A stretch of 64,000 bases of DNA, from the NCBI RefSeq assembly GCF_020184175.1, contig NC_065530.1, positions 59,311,260 through 59,375,259 on the forward strand. The letters run 5' to 3'. Origin of the DNA: Aphis gossypii. Taxonomy: Eukaryota; Arthropoda; Insecta; Hemiptera; Aphididae. Shown here piece by piece: positions 27,181-40,362 of this stretch (position 1 is its first letter; every line of letters starts with the position of its first letter). Position numbers and translations under genes: made by a program. The notes under the pieces were generated by a model. That model made no database searches and was not told the DNA's origin. It worked only from the letters and a program-made list of their open reading frames with translations.

Positions 27181-27445
27181 TAATGGTGTTGTTAGGACCA
27201 TCACTCATTTTATCCAGAAATAAACATGTATTGTCTTGTATCGCAACACTGTCAACTTCGGGGCACAGATTCAGAGTATATTATAATAATATGTACGCGG
27301 TTTACGGCCGTAATAATCAGCAACTACACACACACGGGGATCCACGTAATGCGTGTTTGCGAAGAACTCCGGAGATTATTATATACGCAAGCGGAGCGTC
27401 GCACGCGCGTGTTTTATCAACAGCTCATAGATGAGATGACGTTTC
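27130..27445. promoter_or_regulatory. GC-richer island, possible regulatory element
   Basis: This island contains many CpGs, for example GCGGAGCGTCGCACGCGCG, in otherwise AT-rich DNA, and an ACACACACAC tract. Two overlapping plus-strand frames of 83 and 74 codons cross it, but neither has a recognisable motif. They are expected as a by-product, since stop codons are rarer in GC-rich DNA. An enhancer, an alternative promoter or a non-coding exon are all possible. I see no decisive splice sites. Confidence 0.3.
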
Positions 27446-30400
27446 CATAAAATACTTATAATGATGTATTGTAACGTGCTATTTCTACCGTGACCATATA
27501 GGATTTTATAAATGTGTTGGCGTGGGCGTTACAAGAGTCAAAATTCTATGGTAAAAAATAATGTATAATGTACTAGTTTTACGCGTATTTCTTTTATACG
27601 GGCATTTCAAACTTAAATTATCAACCGGGCCATAAATAATGAATAGCATACTAAAATAGAAAATTTTATGAAAACGTATAACGATTGTCGCTGTAGGAGA
27701 GCACATATGCATTATACATAATATGAATACCAAGATATTTCTCTCCCTCTCTCTAATATAGTTCAAAACGAAATAAAAATTGCATTTATATTTTTTATCT
27801 TTATTATCAATTAATTTCCTAACGACTAGAAGCCGCAGGCTACAAAAAAAGGTCTATGTTTCCATGTACCCCGTGGGCCCCTAGTTTAACATGTTTGCTT
27901 TTATACTTATTAGACTCTTGTTAAAACAGAATTCAAACTATTATTAATTACCAAATATCTATCTTATTATTTGTAATTTTGTCACTTATTTAAATTCCAT
28001 TTATTCAGTTTTTTCTGATTTTTTTTTTTTTTTTTTGTGGCAAAAAAACGATATGCAGGTACCCAAGCTATCTCCAAAATAAGTATGATGTACATCTCAA
28101 TAACGCTAACATACATTGACATGTTTTATATACATATTGTACAATACACATTATATTATGTTTATTGCATATTATCTAGAGTAGGTACTCATATAACACA
28201 AAGCATATTATTGCATATTATGTTTATTTTAACTATAAAAATACGAAGAATTCATGGCCTATGGGAATATGGTATATACTTTAAACAAAAGTAGTATAAA
28301 CGGTTGTAGATATCACGTACTCATATATATATATATATATACGAGTATATATATATATATATATACGAGTATATTAACCTTTAACTTCAATTTTATAAAA
28401 TCAGTGAAAATTTTAGCCATATTTAGGCACCTTTATAAAATGTTATTTGTTTTAATCTATTTTAAAATAACGAATTACTTTTATTTCACTTAATTATTGA
28501 TGGTTTGAAAATTATTGCGGCAAATTCATTATATATTTAATTAAACTTTTATTGCATACATATTAGGTACATTTTATTCTAAAGAAAAATTTAATTTACT
28601 TTTTACAATTTTATACTACACAGATAAATCCTAGATTTAGTTATTGTCAATGTACTATTGCCAAATGAAAAAAAAAGCGTTATACTAAAGAAACCTTTGC
28701 ATTTTATTTTACAACTCTGTCACCGAAATTTGCAACGTATATAATTTACAATGTAAATATGATTGAGTATACTTAGAAGTTAGAATATGGTCTCGTGTTT
28801 AGATTATTATATTTGTAATAATGTGATAGTAAACATATTTTTTTTAATGACAACTGTCAACTTTATTCCATAATATTATTTGAGACTTACCTATAACTAT
28901 TTAGAAGTTATTCAAAGAATATTGTAAGTTTTTTTTTTTTTTTTAATCGATTGACGTTTTATGTGTTGCAGTTATTTCGTTTATATTTATCTACTGATTT
29001 CTGTCTGCAAATACATTCTGAATTCTACTCAATTTTCAATAGCCAACACCGTCTTTTTTATGGTGTATTTATACTATCTATATTCTATTCTTTACACTAT
29101 AATAAGTCGGTAGAGACGTATTTTAGACTTTGGTTCAATAATATAAGAAACACGTGTTATTCTACTTATTTAGAAACATTTTATCAAATCATTTTTTAGC
29201 TCTATTTTTTTTTTATTCAAGCCACTGTGTATAATGTTGACATAATATTTTAAGTTGAGTAATGTACATAATAAAGTAAATTTAATGTCCTGTAACAAAT
29301 TCTACAGCATCCTGTGACGTTAATTATAATTACTGTAAGGTATAGATACCTAATATTATTTTTTTTCCTCAATATCCCCTATTTTTTTTTAAACTAAATC
29401 TCTACAGTTTTTGAGTTTGTTTTATAAAATGTAATTTAATGGCTATATAATAGATATTACAGATATATTTCATCTTAATTTATTTAACTATAGCGATTTT
29501 TCGTATAACTTTTATTAACCATATTCTTTAGAGTTATTTAAATTATTTAATTATTCATTTATATTTATTATATGAAACTTATTTTACATACAATTTAAAT
29601 GCAAATGTACAATAGTTTTCAAATATTTAATGGGATACAATACAATGAACAAATTGATATTTTACTATAATATTATCTGAATGAATATTAGGTACGTCTA
29701 ATTCAAATAATGAACACTGTTATAGTATAATAACCAATATCATACTTCTTTATTGAAATATAAACAATACATTACTATACAAATGAAAATAAATTTAATT
29801 TTTAATCACTCAATTTGAAATGCATATATCACAGTAATGATATTTGTTATTTCATATATTATTAAGTGAATTATATCAAGTATAGTCGATTAGCCGAATA
29901 TTGTTTCAACTGTTTACCAATGCAACATTAACGTATATAATATTATGTTATAAATGAATTGGATTAGTGTGTATAATATATTATTATAAATTAAAGTATT
30001 AAGCGTTTATTTTATAATTATAATTCAAACTCTGGTTAGCATAAAAATTTAAATAAATATATTACATCAAATTTGAAATGTACTAATTTTAATATCACCT
30101 ATCCGTTTATAATTTAGTTTTTAAAGTATGGTGTTCACAAATACACCAAATTATATTATAATGAAACAATGACTGCGTTATTTGTCCCATACCCATACTT
30201 GTAATTAGAACCTATTAGTTAATGAGAAATATTCAACAGTACTCAGTCCTCACACATATTATTAAGATATATTATATTACCTTTACGTATTACGACTTAC
30301 AATTAAACATATGGTATTTTTAGGGTACCTAGGTATAATTTTAAATTATATTATTTCAGTAAACATATTTTATAAAAATTCTTTTAATCAGTACAATAAT

Positions 30401-31449
30401 TTACTTGAAAATATGAATTGATATCCAGCATTATTTTAATAGGAAAAAGTTATTTAGAGAAGTTTTATGACTAAAACAGATTTACATTGCATAATATATA
30501 TATATATATATAATTTATAAAAAAAAAAACACTTATTGTGATGAGACAATTAAATGAATAACTTACAATTAATATTATTTTTTATCTGATTATCTTTTTT
30601 TCCTTTTTTTTTTTTTTTTTTATTAATGGACTTGGTAAAAAACTTTAGTCTCAATAGTCTCGACAAAGTATTAAAACCTACTATCTTGAGTGAATATAAT
30701 TGATTAACCGATATATGAATACGAGTACATAATATACTTATGTATCTTTAACAATAAGTATAGTTTTGTTTATTATTCAGAATAAATTATTATTGAACTT
30801 TAGTTAGACGAAATTATAAGTCACATTATCTTTACTTTGACTTATCGTCTATAATTACATTATATTTTCATAAATATATAATATTACTGTCATTCATGAG
30901 TTCGAGTTTAACACTCGTGTACTATCGTGTTTTAAGTAGATATTTTATTAAATTATCAATACGATCAAAGTACTTTCGTTATTAAATTTATTGACTACGC
31001 CAAAATACGATGTGTAAAAAACACGACTTTTTTTGTGAAACGCTAAATAATATTGTAATTCGTATAAACTACGAATCTGTTATCAATCTATAGTGATTGT
31101 ATTGTATTGAAAACACTGACATTTATAAAGATGTTTATCGCAAAGCTTAAATTATAATGATAAATCAAATAGCACTAAGTTTCAAAATTGCACAGTCGAT
31201 AATAATTTATATCATTGCGGTAAACTGTTCAGACGAAATAATGGTTTTATCCAACCCTGATAATATGGTGAAGGACAAATAACAAACGATAGTATGAAAA
31301 GAAATATTCACACAAGAAAATATTATAAAATCAAAAGAATTGTTAATGGACTATTTGGCTTTGACGTCCGTCAAAAAACTGAAATCAATCAGCAGTAGGA
31401 TAATCGGATTAGGATAATATAACCATAATATGTCTAGGTACTAGATCTA
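27446..31449. other. AT-rich non-coding DNA with microsatellites
   Basis: Two (AT)n blocks joined by ACGAG spacers lie at 28322-28374, and another (TA)n tract at 30493-30512. The frames at 27506-27766, 28037-28294 and 28951-29199 are AT-rich chance frames. No gene is supported. Confidence 0.5.
28322..28374. repeat. compound (AT)n microsatellite
   Basis: Two (AT)n blocks, separated and followed by ACGAG. A simple repeat without visible function. Confidence 0.9.
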
Positions 31450-31720
31450 TTATACTTATGCTTACAAAAAACAGCTCGGTCGATACGTTATGTAATATTT
31501 AGAAACCGGAAATGTATGTATTTGCATATTAATGCTCGAAATATGCACTATAGCTTATAAAATGTAGGCATTTCCTATCGAACTGATTTCATAAACCATA
31601 TTTTGACTTTGCATATTTAAGACGTTCAAGCGTAATATCTTGTTCTTAAGACATGTAATTTGCATAAGCTGTGTACATCTTTAATACTCCACTAACGTCC
31701 TATACAGTATACTCCTAGAC
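31450..31720. promoter_or_regulatory. candidate enhancer with clustered octamer-like sites
   Basis: Within about 150 bp there are several octamer-type words: ATTTGCATATTAATG (31520-31534), CTTTGCATATTTAA (31607-31620) and AATTTGCATAA (31657-31667), plus an ATATGCA at 31541. ATTTGCAT is the classic POU-domain site, and the first match also carries a TTAAT-type homeodomain half-site. The island is less AT-rich than its flanks. In AT-rich DNA such words arise by chance, so this is only a candidate. Confidence 0.3.
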
Positions 31721-33665
31721 TCCTATACTCTGAAACCAATTATAATTATTCTCAAAATATTAAGTTCCAACTCAATTGAAAATGTTAGGAATGGTATAAG
31801 GAATGACTATCGTTGTCTATTAGCACTTATTTATTATTTATTCTCGATGAAGTATTAAATATAAATTGATAATATCTTTCAATAACAAACCAATTTCATC
31901 TTTATTATAAAAAAATTGTCTTTACATCAAAACATTTTTAGTTAAAAATTATTTTTATTCCTTTAATTAAAATTAATTTTTCAAATAATATTTATTACTT
32001 ACATAATTTGTTAAAATTTTGCTCTGTATTTAATCTTATAAAATCACATAGAAACATGATGTATACATGTTTTAAATATGTAGATTATTATTTATCATTT
32101 TAAATTAGAAATAAGTAGTAAGTCACTTTGATTTATATTTTTCAACACCAAACATCTTTTCATGTTATCTTTTTTAGTTACCTATTAAATCCAAACGATT
32201 TATTTTGTTAGAAACATTTTTTTATATACTCATAAATTTTTTTTTTTAATCTAAAACATTAATTCTGTACTTCAGCTAGTATACATAAATTATAATATTT
32301 TTTTAGAGTTTTGTTCAAAGTTTAATCAATTTTATTCTATGATGATTTTTAAGTTTATTATGTATATAGTGCTTGCAGGAATGTTATATGTTTATGCATA
32401 AGTTACAATAAATAACGGTATATAATTTTAATATCTTTTGTAAAACATCTCTCGTTAAGACATTAGAAATGAATATTAGGGAGAAAAACTTAATGCCATT
32501 TCTTTGTACAGCTAATGTTCGCATTATACAATAAAATGAAAATCATGATACTGTTGAACAACATATATACAAACATATATGCCTGCACTATAAAAATATG
32601 AATGTAGGAATGGAACTACATTTTTAATGATCTAGCACTCATGTCTTCTTTCGTCCAGCAATATGTTCTTTAAATACATATATAGGTATATATGTGTTTA
32701 TGCTCAACATATTTACGAACTCATTACGAACGAATTTCATAACAACAAAATAATTTATAAATTAAATCAGAGAAAATTATAGTGGATTAATTTGTAGGGA
32801 ATTATTGAAAAACAATTAAGAAGTATCATCTGCCAAAATATCAACATTTATAATACAAACGTAATCTCCAAAAAATTAAAATAACTCAGAACAATTATGT
32901 CAAATTTATTTGCAAGACTAAATTTAAGTTTCTTGTAGAAGTGATATAATATTAAAGACAAGAATTATTAATTTAGTTCGAAATTAATATTCCAATAGTA
33001 TTTATTTTTGTTGCCAAAAAGACGTTGTTAGAACCGAAGTTATTGTTGCCCTTTTGCGTTGTTTTATTGTGTTTAATTTTTGAGCAGGTTATTTAAAAAT
33101 ATATTTTAAACTACTACATTGACCTGATTTTTTTATTATTTATTAAATTATGTGATTAATAAAATTATGAATATAGACGAAAAGAAGTATCTCTTGAATA
33201 GTGTTTATAGTGTTTACTTTAATATACATAACAAATGAATCAAATTTGTTAACGCTTCAAGTCTCAAATAATAACTGTAATAACATTTATTTTTCCACTA
33301 CATTATCCATTTCTTAAATTTACAAATTATTTATATATTTTTAGCTTTAACGTAGACAAAACAATGCATTAAAATTCACTACGGATAAAACCTCATACCA
33401 TACCACGAAACAAACTCTAAGACTTTTTTATCGTCCGATTTATAAGCACAAGAAAATATCGCTGTAAAAAATATCAAATTTTTAGATCTTGAATATTTTC
33501 TATAGCTAAAAACTGTCAGTCAGATTCATAAACATTTGTTATACAACCATTGTATTTTAATATTTTAGAAAAATTATTCATATCGTTTATATCCTTATTC
33601 TCAATTCTCCATTTAATAAGCAAATAATACAACTAATACAAGTGAATATGTCCAATTTATTATAA
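31721..33665. other. AT-rich non-coding DNA
   Basis: I see no gene, mobile element or notable structure before the left arm of the large inverted repeat. Confidence 0.5.
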
Positions 33666-36162
33666 TATTTTTTTTATTAAATAGATGTTTAGAAGCAATA
33701 TTTACCTATATAGAAAATAATAAACATGATATTGTTTTATATTAATACTACGGAGACCAATATTTTATAAACAATTGATCCAATACAATTAATTTGATTG
33801 TAAGACATATCATTAATTTTTTTCTTTTTATAATATAATAATAATTATTATGGTCATAATATTCTTTGTATGTTCATTTTGGTAAATATATTATTAAATA
33901 GATACTATATGTTTGCAAGACAAAAAAAAAATCTATACCTAACTCAACAAAACCACGTGCGTTGAGAAATATTATCTATATTTATTTATTATTATGAACA
34001 TGTGTTTAAGTGTTTATAAATTAATGAAACCTAAGTTCGTAGTATTAAAAATATTTACCAACATTATGTAAAATAGTCGTATTTAGAAAAAAAATTAAAT
34101 GTATGCACAAAAAAAATAAAATCTGTGATGAAAAAAAAGCACAAATTATTATTGTAGATTAGCCTTTATTAATATCATCGTATTTTTAAATAAAATCATA
34201 TACCACGTATTAGAAGTTATGTAATAAAAAACTTAAGACAATTCATATACATGAAATATATTTGTCTTCCATTTTTAATTATTTATGTTATTCTAAAATG
34301 GTTATGAGATATGGTTAATTATACGAGTTTATGAGAAATAAAGACATTCATAGAATAAATAAAAACTGTATATTGTCTTATTTATGTACAATGTTTATAC
34401 AATTTAAAATTAATAATGATACGATTAATTTTTAATTATCTAAAAAGTATAATATAATTGTACATACTAACTATAGTAAACATGCATGATTCAGTAAAAA
34501 CTTTAAAAAATATTTAATGTTTTTAAAACAAAAATTTAAAAATAACAACTGCAGATAAAATAGTTTTAATATTTTCATTAATTTATTGTGTATTTAAAAA
34601 TTAAAATTGTATGTGCATACAAATTAGTAATTGTAAAATCCAGGAAAACCCTTAATATAAATTACGAATTTAAAAAAAAACAGCAAATAATTAATAAATG
34701 TAATTTTGTTTGAGTATCATAATGTATTCAACTAATTGTTAACCGTTTGAAACCACAGGCACACTAAAATAACCAAAAAGCGGATATTATCGTTTTTTTT
34801 AAAAAAAAAAAATTAATTTAATGAAATGTTAACAATAAATTATTTTTATGTATTAACATTATCTTATAAATTGTGTTTTTAATATATTGTAAAAATTAAA
34901 AAAAAAAATAATATTCACCATTTGTAATATCTATATATTAACTGTAAGTCAGCCTTGATAGGTCTTACTAGTGTAATATATTAGTGAAGTATACTGTGGA
35001 ATATACAACAATGAACTGTCATTATATAGCCAAATTTTCAACATTAAAATATTAAATATGTTTTCAGTTAAACATTTACCTTATTTTCGATGATTATATT
35101 TTTATAGTCTATTAAGGACTATAAAATATATTAAAACAAGCTGTCCCGACACGGCGTGCCCGCGTATTAGTTGGTTTAGTAAAATATCATACATATTTTT
35201 ATAGAACACTTAAGTTCAAAGTGTATAAACATAATGTTCTTATCTTATTTAAAAAAAATACGTATATATATGTGTTTTATCACGGAGATATGAAAATTTT
35301 ATATTAAAATTGCATTTAAATACCTATGTACTATGTGATACACCATACTATATTGTGTATTATCCCAGCACTATTTTCAAAATAATTAATATAAGAATGA
35401 TCTATGTTTATAATGTTACTAACTAATATTTATCTTGCTCGTTATTTATACCAACTCTATATGACTCAAACTTTGTCCAATTCATTATTTAATATTCGGT
35501 AGATTATGTTCTAGATTTATCTTAAGTTTTCTGTTGCCCGGAATAAAAATTCTGATTCGCTGAAGTATATTATCATTTATCAGGTAGGCAATCTATCTAC
35601 GGTAGATCGCGGACCTAGTGCTGTTTGTATGTAAGTGTATGATTTAACTCTAATAAATATCAAAGTTAGTTATACCAAGTTTGACATAATACGGTGGATT
35701 ATATTAATCAATTAATACATAATCCTAACCCAACCTTAACGCACTAAAATCCGATGAGAGCGTCCAGCTCGCCGATGATGCGTCTGGCAAAAAATAATCA
35801 AGGTTATTGTAGTCACAACGTGCATTCACGCGATTGGCAAGTTTAATTTAATTTAATTTAAATTTAACTATTGCTGTGAATTTTAAATTTACTGTGGCCA
35901 TTGACTTATTTCGCTAATTCTTATTTTTGTTGTTATGGTTTTAACAAAATATATAACATCAGGTCTATAACTATTATATTCAATCATAATCAATAGCGAC
36001 CTTAATATAGTTAATTTTCTTGCTGAACTGCAGTGACAGTTGTTGTTGTTTTTTTACACCCAGATTCCGAACTTTTCTGGTGTATTTCCCTAAAATTGTA
36101 TTACATAAGCACATTCTCCTGCGACCAATAGGAGCGAATCATCAGTTCCAGAATATTATCGG
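33666..36162. repeat. left arm of a 2.5-kb inverted duplication
   Basis: The whole segment reappears as reverse complement at 37841-40338. I followed the match through dozens of landmarks, from the outer TTTTATTAAATAGATG edge to the inner CAGAATATTATCGG edge. The differences I noticed are mostly single-base indels, many in homopolymers. One is a missing T in the GGCGTGCCCGCG word near 35155, where the right arm has an extra base. The left arm holds the reversed terminus CAAGCTGTCCCGACACGG at 35141 and the distal part of a broken OB-fold-like gene. The arms are too alike to be old. Confidence 0.9.
35744..35783 (-). other. possible second exon of the OB-fold-like gene
   Basis: On the minus strand a strong acceptor (pyrimidine tract ending TTTTTTGCCAG) is followed by 13 codons that stay open and end in TAG, if joined in phase to the candidate donor at 36233. 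The encoded tail would be RIIGELDALIGF. The same acceptor exists on the plus strand of the right arm near 38219. This is a spliced alternative to the nonsense-mutation reading of the gene at 36101-36352, and I rate it lower because the unspliced frame fits the family better. Confidence 0.2.
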
Positions 36163-36352
36163 ACTTGGGGAGGTAGGCTTCAAGGTGAGTTCCTTCGTCA
36201 GCTTCAAGTGTGCAGATTATCGTCCGTCCTTACTGCAGTGTATCCTTATTCATCATCTTCAAAATGGGGTATGCCCTGTCCACCGTTAAATCTCCGATGG
36301 AAATGAATTGCACACTCGTTTGCGTGGTCAACGTCAGTTTTAATGAATCCAT
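36101..36352 (-). pseudogene. broken small OB-fold-like protein gene from a mobile element
   Basis: An ATG at 36352 opens 40 codons, then a TAA at 36232-36230. The same frame then stays open for 42 more codons to a TAA at 36103-36101. The first part contains LTVDRAYPI, and the part after the stop begins GRTIIC and continues to EAYLPKS. This order (Leu-rich start, a Y-P-I strand, then an aromatic-Gly followed by a strand and a YLP motif) is what I recall for short OB-fold, single-strand-binding-like proteins scattered through aphid and other animal repeats. The stop sits where the aromatic residue before Gly is expected. The family call is from memory and needs a profile search. The stop also overlaps a donor-like GTAAGG, so splicing could remove it. 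The frame crosses the inner edge of the left arm at 36162; only its last part exists in the right arm. Confidence 0.5.
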
Positions 36353-36590
36353 ACTATAAGTTAATTATTCATAATTAATACATGTAAAACGCATAATAAG
36401 AAATACCCTTCCACAAACATTACGTATACATGTACTCGTATATCTATTTTATGGGGATAGCTCCTCGGACTTCACACCATTAAAGGCTTCCGACTTTCCC
36501 TCGTTAGAATACTGTTGATGATACGTGTTATGTTAAAGACATTTTAATGGATCCATTATTACACATATCTATTATTATACACTTGCGAGC

Positions 36591-36592
<2 letters not shown>

Positions 36593-36635
<43 letters not shown>
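36593..36635. repeat. (GT)21 microsatellite
   Basis: About 21 uninterrupted GT units, flanked on both sides by GCGAGC. Alternating purine-pyrimidine DNA of this length can adopt a Z-form and is usually length-polymorphic. Confidence 0.95.
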
Positions 36636-36639
<4 letters not shown>

Positions 36640-36985
36640 CTCACCCGTATTTACTCTACATACGCTCGTTTACAATAAGGTGTGATAGCATTAGACCTTC
36701 ACACTTTACATGTACTGTGTTATAGACGTTTTGACAACGCTATTAGCGGACACATATCATACACATTTGTAACTATGTATACTGTATATAGGAATGTGCA
36801 GGTACTTACATGCAATAACATTCTCCTCGGTATAATGCTATTATACTATAATACACATACTTGACTTTGAATTCAAAATATTATATTTCCAATTTTTTTC
36901 ATTATACAAAATTTTAACATCATATCAAAACAGGGAGTTATAGAAATCGTATGTTGTTAGAAATGACAGAGGAGACGCTACTCAC

Positions 36986-37000
36986 GGGGGGGGGGGGGGG
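36986..37000. repeat. G15 homopolymer
   Basis: Fifteen consecutive G after CTCAC. Such runs are rare in this AT-rich DNA and error-prone in sequencing, so the true length is uncertain. Confidence 0.9.
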
Positions 37001-37448
37001 TTGTAATGTTGGCGTCCTCCGATACTTTGATTTCTAGCAATGATGGTGTTGATGATGATGATGGTGAATATGTTGTGATCCAATCATTGTCGATATTTAT
37101 TGCTTTTTATCGCGAGAGCCTCATTAGTATCCCGAGGAAAATAAATAAATAATAATTCGTAATTAGCTATAAATTATAATATATTATCATACCACATGTT
37201 GTTGAAATGACGGTATCATCAGTGATGTCTGCTCACCACCCATTCCATATCACCCACACACGTCTTGTTCGTACCATAGGTGTACCAGCGCTCGCGACTT
37301 TATCTCATTAACATAACATTCAAGTTGATTACGAAATAACGAATTAAAAACTTTATTAGGTTCATTCAAAATCTATTTTAGTATAATTATATTATTATAG
37401 TTATTTTTCATTAAACTAACTATAGGTATATTATTATATTTTATTATA

Positions 37449-38868
37449 TCTGTATATATAAAAATTTCGTGTCACGATGTATGTTCGCGATAATCTCCGA
37501 AACTACTGGACCGATTTTGATGAAATTTTTTAGACCGTATGTAATTTGGTCCAACTTAAAATATAGAATAGTTTTTTTTCAATATTTATTATTAATAATA
37601 TGTGCTCAAACAGGAATATTGAGATTTACGATAGAAATTTTTGTTTATAAATGGTTGCTATGAGGGTTATAAGATTTGAGAATAATATTTATTTATTTGT
37701 GGTTGCTATGGTAATATTTAAAATTAATATAATGAATTACGGATTTTGATAAAATTTGGTAACCATTTATAATATGGTCCAACTTAAAAGATAGAATAGT
37801 TTTTTTTTCAATATTTATTATTAATAATATGTGGCGAGCGCCGATAATATTCTGGAACTGATGATTCGCTCCTATTGGTCGCAGGAGAATGTGCTTATGT
37901 AATACAATTTTAGGGAAATACACCAGAAAAGTTCGGAATCTGGGTGTAAAAAAACAACAACAACTGTCACTGCAGTTCAGCAAGAAAATTAACTATATTA
38001 AGGTCGCTATTGATTATGATTGAATATAATAGTTATAGACCTGATGTTATATATTTTGTTAAAACCATAACAACAAAAATAAGAATTAGCGAAATAAGTC
38101 AATGGCCACAGTAAATTTAAAATTCACAGCAATAGTTAAATTTAAATTAAATTAAATTAAACTTGCCAATCGCGTGAATGCACGTTGTGACTACAATAAC
38201 CTTGATTATTTTTTTGCCAGACGCATCATCGGCGAGCTGGACGCTCTCATCGGATTTTAGTGCGTTAAGGTTGGGTTAGGATTATGTATTAATTGATTAA
38301 TATAATCCACCGTATTATGTCAAACTTGGTATAACTAACTTTGATATTTATTAGAGTTAAATCATACACTTACATACAAACAGCACTAGGTCCGCGATCT
38401 ACCGTAGATAGATTGCCTACCTGATAAATGATAATATACTTCAGCGAATCAGAATTTTTATTCCGGGCAACAGAAAACTTAAGATAAATCTAGAACATAA
38501 TCTACCGAATATTAAATAATGAATTGGACAAAGTTTGAGTCATATAGAGTTGGTATAAATAACGAGCAAGATAAATATTAGTTAGTAACATTATAAACAT
38601 AGATCATTCTTATATTAATTATTTTGAAAATAGTGCTGGGATAATACACAATATAGTATGGTGTATCACATAGTACATAGGTATTTAAATGCAATTTTAA
38701 TATAAAATTTTCATATCTCCGTGATAAAACACATATATATACGTATTTTTTTTAAATAAGATAAGAACATTATGTTTATACACTTTGAACTTAAGTGTTC
38801 TATAAAAATATGTATGATATTTTACTAAACCAACTAATACGCGGGCAACGCCGTGTCGGGACAGCTTG
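37449..38868 (+). mobile_element. Helitron-like non-autonomous element
   Basis: The left end is A then TCTGTATATATAAAAATTTC, followed by a CGTGTCACGATG tract and a CTACTGGACCGATTTTGATG word common in insect repeats of this type. The right end is GCGGGCAACGCCGTGTCGGG then ACAGCTTG followed by T. This fits the Helitron rule of insertion between A and T with 5' TC and a 3' CTRR-like end, although CTTG departs from CTRR. A word of about 55 bp is repeated inside (about 37540-37602 and 37770-37833). No Rep/helicase frame is present. The right-arm edge at 37841 lies within it, so it may be two halves brought together by an internal deletion. Confidence 0.45.
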
Positions 38869-40338
38869 TTTTAATATATTTTATAGTCCTTAATAGACTA
38901 TAAAAATATAATCATCGAAAATAAGGTAAATGTTTAACTGAAAACATATTTAATATTTTAATGTTGAAAATTTGGCTATATAATGACAGTTCAGTTGTTG
39001 TATATTCCACAGTATACTTCACTAATATATTACACTAGTAAGACCTATCAAGGCTGACTTACAGTTAATATATAGATATTACAAATGGTGAATATTATTT
39101 TTTTTTTTTAATTTTTACAATATATTAAAAACACAATTTATAAGATAATGTTAATACATAAAAATAATTTATTGTTAACATTTCATTAAATTAATTTTTT
39201 TTTTTTAAAAAAAACGATAATATCCGCTTTTTGGTTATTTTAGTGTGCCTGTGGTTTCAAACGGTTAACAATTAGTTGAATACATTATGATACTCAAACA
39301 AAATTACATTTATTAATTATTTGCTGTTTTTTTTTAAATTCGTAATTTATATTAAGGGTTTTCCTGGATTTTACAATTACTAATTTGTATGCACATACAA
39401 TTTTAATTTTTAAATACACAATAAATTAATGAAAATATTAAAACTATTTTATCTGCAGTTGTTATTTTAAATTTTTGTTTTAAAAACATTAAATATTTTT
39501 TAAAGTTTTTTACTGAATCATGCATGTTTACTATAGTTAGTATGTACAATTATATTATACTTTTTAGATAATTAAAAATTAATCGTATCATTATTATTTT
39601 AAATTGTATAAACATTGTACATAAATAAGACAATATACAGTTTTTATTTATTCTATGAATGTCTTTATTTCTCATAAACTCGTATAATTAACCATATCTC
39701 ATAACCATTTTAGAATAACATAAATAATTAAAAATGGAAGACAAATATATTTCATGTATATGAATTGTCTTAAGTTTTTTATTACATAACTTCTAATACG
39801 TGGTATATGATTTTATTTAAAAATACGATGATATTAATAAAGGCTAATCTACAATATAATTTGTGCTTTTTTTTCATCACAGATTTTATTTTTTTTGTGC
39901 ATACATTTAATTTTTTTTCTAAATACGACTATTTTACATAATGTTGGTAAATATTTTAATACTACGAACTTAGGTTTCATTAATTATAAACACTTAAACA
40001 CATGTTCATAATAATAAATAAATATAGATAATATTTCTCAACGCACGTGGTTTTGTTGAGTTAGGTATAGATTTTTTTTTTTGTCTTGCAAACATATAGT
40101 ATCTATTTAATAATATATTACCAAAATGAACATACAAAGAATATTATGACCATAATAATTATTATTATATTATAAAAAGAAAAAAATTAATGATATGTCT
40201 TACAATCAAATTAATTGTATTGGATCAATTGTTTATAAAATATTGGTCTCCGTAGTATTAATATAAAACAATATCATGTTTATTATTTTCTATATAGGTA
40301 AATATTGCTTCTAAACATCTATTTAATAAAAAAAAATA
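37841..40338. repeat. right arm of a 2.5-kb inverted duplication
   Basis: Reverse complement of 33666-36162. The inner edge follows GTGGCGAGCG at 37840, and the outer edge is at ATTTAATAAAAAAAAATA near 40338, after which the flanks differ. The plus-strand terminus GGGCAACGCCGTGTCGGG at about 38843 corresponds to the reversed copy at 35141. Frames found in both arms (for example the one reading LNCSDSCCCFF) are mirror copies with TTG starts and are not treated as genes. Confidence 0.9.
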
Positions 40339-40362
40339 GATAATATAATATAGATATTACAA

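Larger units (their letters stand above)
36163..37448. other. unique spacer between the inverted arms
   Basis: Less AT-rich than the surroundings. It holds the start of the broken OB-fold-like gene, the (GT)n tract at 36593-36635, a G15 run at 36986-37000 and a GAT-rich stretch at 37040-37065. It ends at the Helitron-like 5' terminus at 37449. I see no intact gene. Confidence 0.6.

Noticed and set aside
36020..36289. 89-codon plus-strand frame whose first 48 residues recur on the minus strand at 37983-37840
   Set aside because: The match only reflects the inverted duplication. The frame starts at TTG and is antisense to the OB-fold-like gene, with no motif of its own.
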